Position numbers and translations under genes: made by a program
Notes under the pieces: generated by a model
Databases searched by the model: none
What the model saw: the letters and a program-made list of their open reading frames with translations, nothing else
Told to the model about the DNA's origin: nothing
In this document: positions 7,153 to 8,289 of the stretch, in pieces
Numbering within the stretch: the stretch's first letter is position 1
How the letters are laid out: the number at the start of each line of letters is the position of its first letter
NCBI GenBank assembly: GCA_965372465.1
Contig: CBDVCK010000158.1
Span: 1 to 8,289 of the forward strand
Direction of reading: 5' to 3'
From: GCA-020348445 sp965372465
GTDB taxonomy: Archaea; Thermoplasmatota; Thermoplasmata; GCA-020350865
Length of the DNA: 8,289 bases

Positions 7153-7557
7153 TTGGCTGAGGAAATCACTGTTAAATATAATCAGGTGTCAAAAACCGCA
7201 AAAGCCTGTTCCACATGTGGTGGGAAAGGAGAATATATCTGTCCTGAATGTCAGGGAAGCGGAGAATGTTGCACGGAATCATCCGAGCATTTAACATGGG
7301 ATAATGCTTTTGCATTTGATTCTATAATTAAAACACGGGATGAGAAAACACGAGGCTATGGTTTTTGTTTTTTTGGAAAATGTTCCGCATGTGGTGGTAA
7401 AGGAAAATGGTTGCTCTCCAGATGCAGGGTGTGTAATGGCTCAGGAAAATGTCCTATTTGCCATGGAAAAAATATCTGTAATCACTGCGAGGGGAAAAAG
7501 AAAATAAAATGTAAAGCATGCGACGGCCCAGGTTCCAAGGCATCTGAGGGGGAATAA
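7153..7557 (+). CDS. DnaJ-type zinc-knuckle protein without J domain (tandem paralogue 1)
   Basis: 134 residues dominated by seven CxxC pairs in CxxCxGxG-like form: C19/C22 (CSTCGGKG), C30/C33 (CPECQGSG), C77/C80 (CSACGGKG), C91/C94 (CRVCNGSG), C100/C103, C109/C112 and C120/C123 (CKACDGPG). This is the pattern of the zinc-binding, protein-substrate-binding centre of DnaJ/Hsp40, but there is no J domain, HPD motif or C-terminal DnaJ fold. A linker of about 35 residues (40-75) separates the first two knuckles from the rest. The protein should be cytoplasmic, binding several zinc ions; a chaperone, redox or scaffold role is inference. The start is TTG at 7153, eight bases after AGAGGGGTC; no ATG or GTG fits in frame before the first knuckle. 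It precedes a paralogue with about two bases between them, so both are probably one transcript. Confidence 0.85.
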   Translation: MAEEITVKYNQVSKTAKACSTCGGKGEYICPECQGSGECCTESSEHLTWDNAFAFDSIIKTRDEKTRGYGFCFFGKCSACGGKGKWLLSRCRVCNGSGKCPICHGKNICNHCEGKKKIKCKACDGPGSKASEGE

Positions 7558-7559
7558 AG

Positions 7560-8036
7560 ATAGCTAACCTCATCAATGCCAAGTGCCCCAACTGCGGAGC
7601 GATACTGGAGCTGCCTGCCAACCTGGACAGAGCGTTCTGTGTACACTGCGGGGGAAGTGTGATAATTGCCAAGGATGAGGTCCATTATCACGAGCACCAC
7701 GGTGGAAAGACAGCCATCGCATGTCCCGAATGCCAGGCCAAGGGGTATTTCATTTGCAGGACGTGCCAGGGTAATGGAAGGTGCAGGGGGTATTTTATAA
7801 AATACGCAGCGGCGGGGCCTGAAACCACGCCCTGTCAGAACGGCTGGTGCCCGAAATGCAAGGGCCAGGGCCAGATCTCAAAAGTGGTCTACAAAATCAA
7901 GTGTGATTGGTGTAAGGGCTCGAAGGTGTGTCCCACGTGTCGGGGGAAGGCAAAGTGTTTGATGTGCAATGGGACTGGGAAGGTGACGTGTAGAGCGTGT
8001 AATGGGACCGGGTTTAAGGTTTATAAGGGGGAATAA
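7560..8036 (+). CDS. DnaJ-type zinc-knuckle protein with N-terminal zinc ribbon (tandem paralogue 2), non-canonical start
   Basis: Up to 158 residues. A rubredoxin-like zinc ribbon comes first (C9/C12 in CPNCGA and C27/C30 in CVHCGG), then seven CxxC pairs: C55/C58, C66/C69, C97/C100, C115/C118, C124/C127, C133/C136 and C144/C147, many as CxxCxGxG. It aligns along its whole knuckle region with the gene before it, for example KTAIACPECQAKG against KTAKACSTCGGKG, and both end near GxxxEGE or YKGE, so the two are tandem duplicates. Only the second has the N-terminal ribbon. The ribbon has no ATG, GTG or TTG in frame; the first canonical start is GTG at 7659, which would discard it. Candidates are an ATA start at 7560 with GAGGGGGA upstream, or -1 frameshifting from the upstream gene at GGGGGAA (7548-7554). 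The coding signal of the ribbon is clear, so the CDS is given from 7560. It converges with the minus-strand gene that stops at 8040, three bases away. Confidence 0.75.
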   Translation: MANLINAKCPNCGAILELPANLDRAFCVHCGGSVIIAKDEVHYHEHHGGKTAIACPECQAKGYFICRTCQGNGRCRGYFIKYAAAGPETTPCQNGWCPKCKGQGQISKVVYKIKCDWCKGSKVCPTCRGKAKCLMCNGTGKVTCRACNGTGFKVYKGE

Positions 8037-8039
8037 GAA

Positions 8040-8289
8040 TTATTGTTGTAATCCGCAATAAGGACATAACTTACTATCGATTGGGATGGCTTTAGAACAA
8101 CTTGGGCAATATCGTATTTGAGCCTGTGGAGTTATTGGTTGTTGATACGCGGGTTGAACTTGGGGAGGTTGCTGGTATTGTTGCTGATAGGGTTGTTGGT
8201 AGGGTTGTTGATATACTGGTGGAGCTTGTTTTTTATTATCATCAACAGATACTCCTACTAATAAAATTATAAATCCAATAATACCGATA
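8040..8289 (-). CDS. Membrane protein with YQQP repeats and C-terminal zinc ribbon, 5' end cut by window edge
   Basis: The last 83 codons of a minus-strand gene are visible. They start in a hydrophobic transmembrane stretch (IGIIGFIILLVGVSV), followed by a short basic stretch (DDNKKQAPP), then a Tyr/Gln/Pro linker of about 30 residues and a zinc ribbon with CPSC and CPYC pairs, ending in GLQQ. This architecture (helix, low-complexity linker, zinc ribbon) is common among small archaeal membrane proteins and has no set function. The stop is TAA at 8040-8042, with a second TAA directly after it on the minus strand. The start and promoter lie beyond the window. Confidence 0.75.
   Translation of the reverse strand, partial: IGIIGFIILLVGVSVDDNKKQAPPVYQQPYQQPYQQQYQQPPQVQPAYQQPITPQAQIRYCPSCSKAIPIDSKLCPYCGLQQ
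8166..8213 (-). repeat. Four tandem 12-base repeats encoding YQQP/YQQQ
   Basis: On the minus strand four 12-base units encode YQQP, YQQP, YQQQ and YQQP in a row (8202-8213, 8190-8201, 8178-8189, 8166-8177). Units differ at synonymous third positions (CAA/CAG, TAT/TAC), so selection on the peptide rather than recent slippage alone seems to hold them. They form the flexible linker between the membrane helix and the zinc ribbon. Confidence 0.8.

Noticed and set aside
8166..8213. Short regular repeats that might suggest a CRISPR array
   Set aside because: The units are 12 bases, contiguous, without spacers, and translate to YQQP in frame of a gene.

Overview
The window looks archaeal, most likely a Thermoplasmatota-type euryarchaeon. 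The phylum assignment is inference. The reasons are: TATA-like boxes about 25 bases before predicted transcript starts (one gene apparently leaderless), purine-rich ribosome binding sites and a likely TTG start; a very large anchored surface protein whose N-terminus resembles haloarchaeal pilin-like/DUF7286 proteins; and several small membrane proteins made of a zinc ribbon, one transmembrane helix and a low-complexity linker. No tRNA, rRNA, insertion sequence, CRISPR array or phage gene is visible.

Layout. Bases 1-905 (minus) hold a PPP-family serine/threonine phosphatase cut by the left edge. Bases 906-1164 carry its promoter and two small AATCT/AGATT hairpins inside a larger inverted repeat. 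Bases 1165-5772 (minus) hold one gene for an acidic protein of about 1535 residues with an N-terminal membrane anchor, long amphipathic helical stretches and a lamin-tail-like domain near residues 1177-1298. It is divergent from a small SCP2-like lipid-binding protein (5890-6249, plus). That gene converges, with one base between stops, on a minus-strand membrane protein (6251-6961) that combines a C2H2-like zinc finger, a transmembrane helix and a cysteine-rich DUF2318 domain. Across a divergent intergenic region of about 190 bases with two palindromes, two tandem paralogous genes (7153-7557 and about 7560-8036, plus) encode small proteins built almost entirely of DnaJ-type CxxC zinc knuckles without a J domain. 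A minus-strand gene cut by the right edge (8040-8289) gives a transmembrane helix, a YQQP repeat linker and a C-terminal zinc ribbon.

How they may fit together. Six of the seven genes are not co-transcribed with a neighbour of known pathway, so no metabolic pathway can be read from the window. The right half is a cluster of four cysteine-rich putative metal-binding proteins, two of them membrane-anchored and two resembling the substrate-binding zinc module of DnaJ. The most unusual points are the tandem J-less zinc-knuckle pair, whose second member has no normal start codon for its N-terminal zinc ribbon (ATA start or -1 frameshift), and the giant anchored lamin-tail protein.
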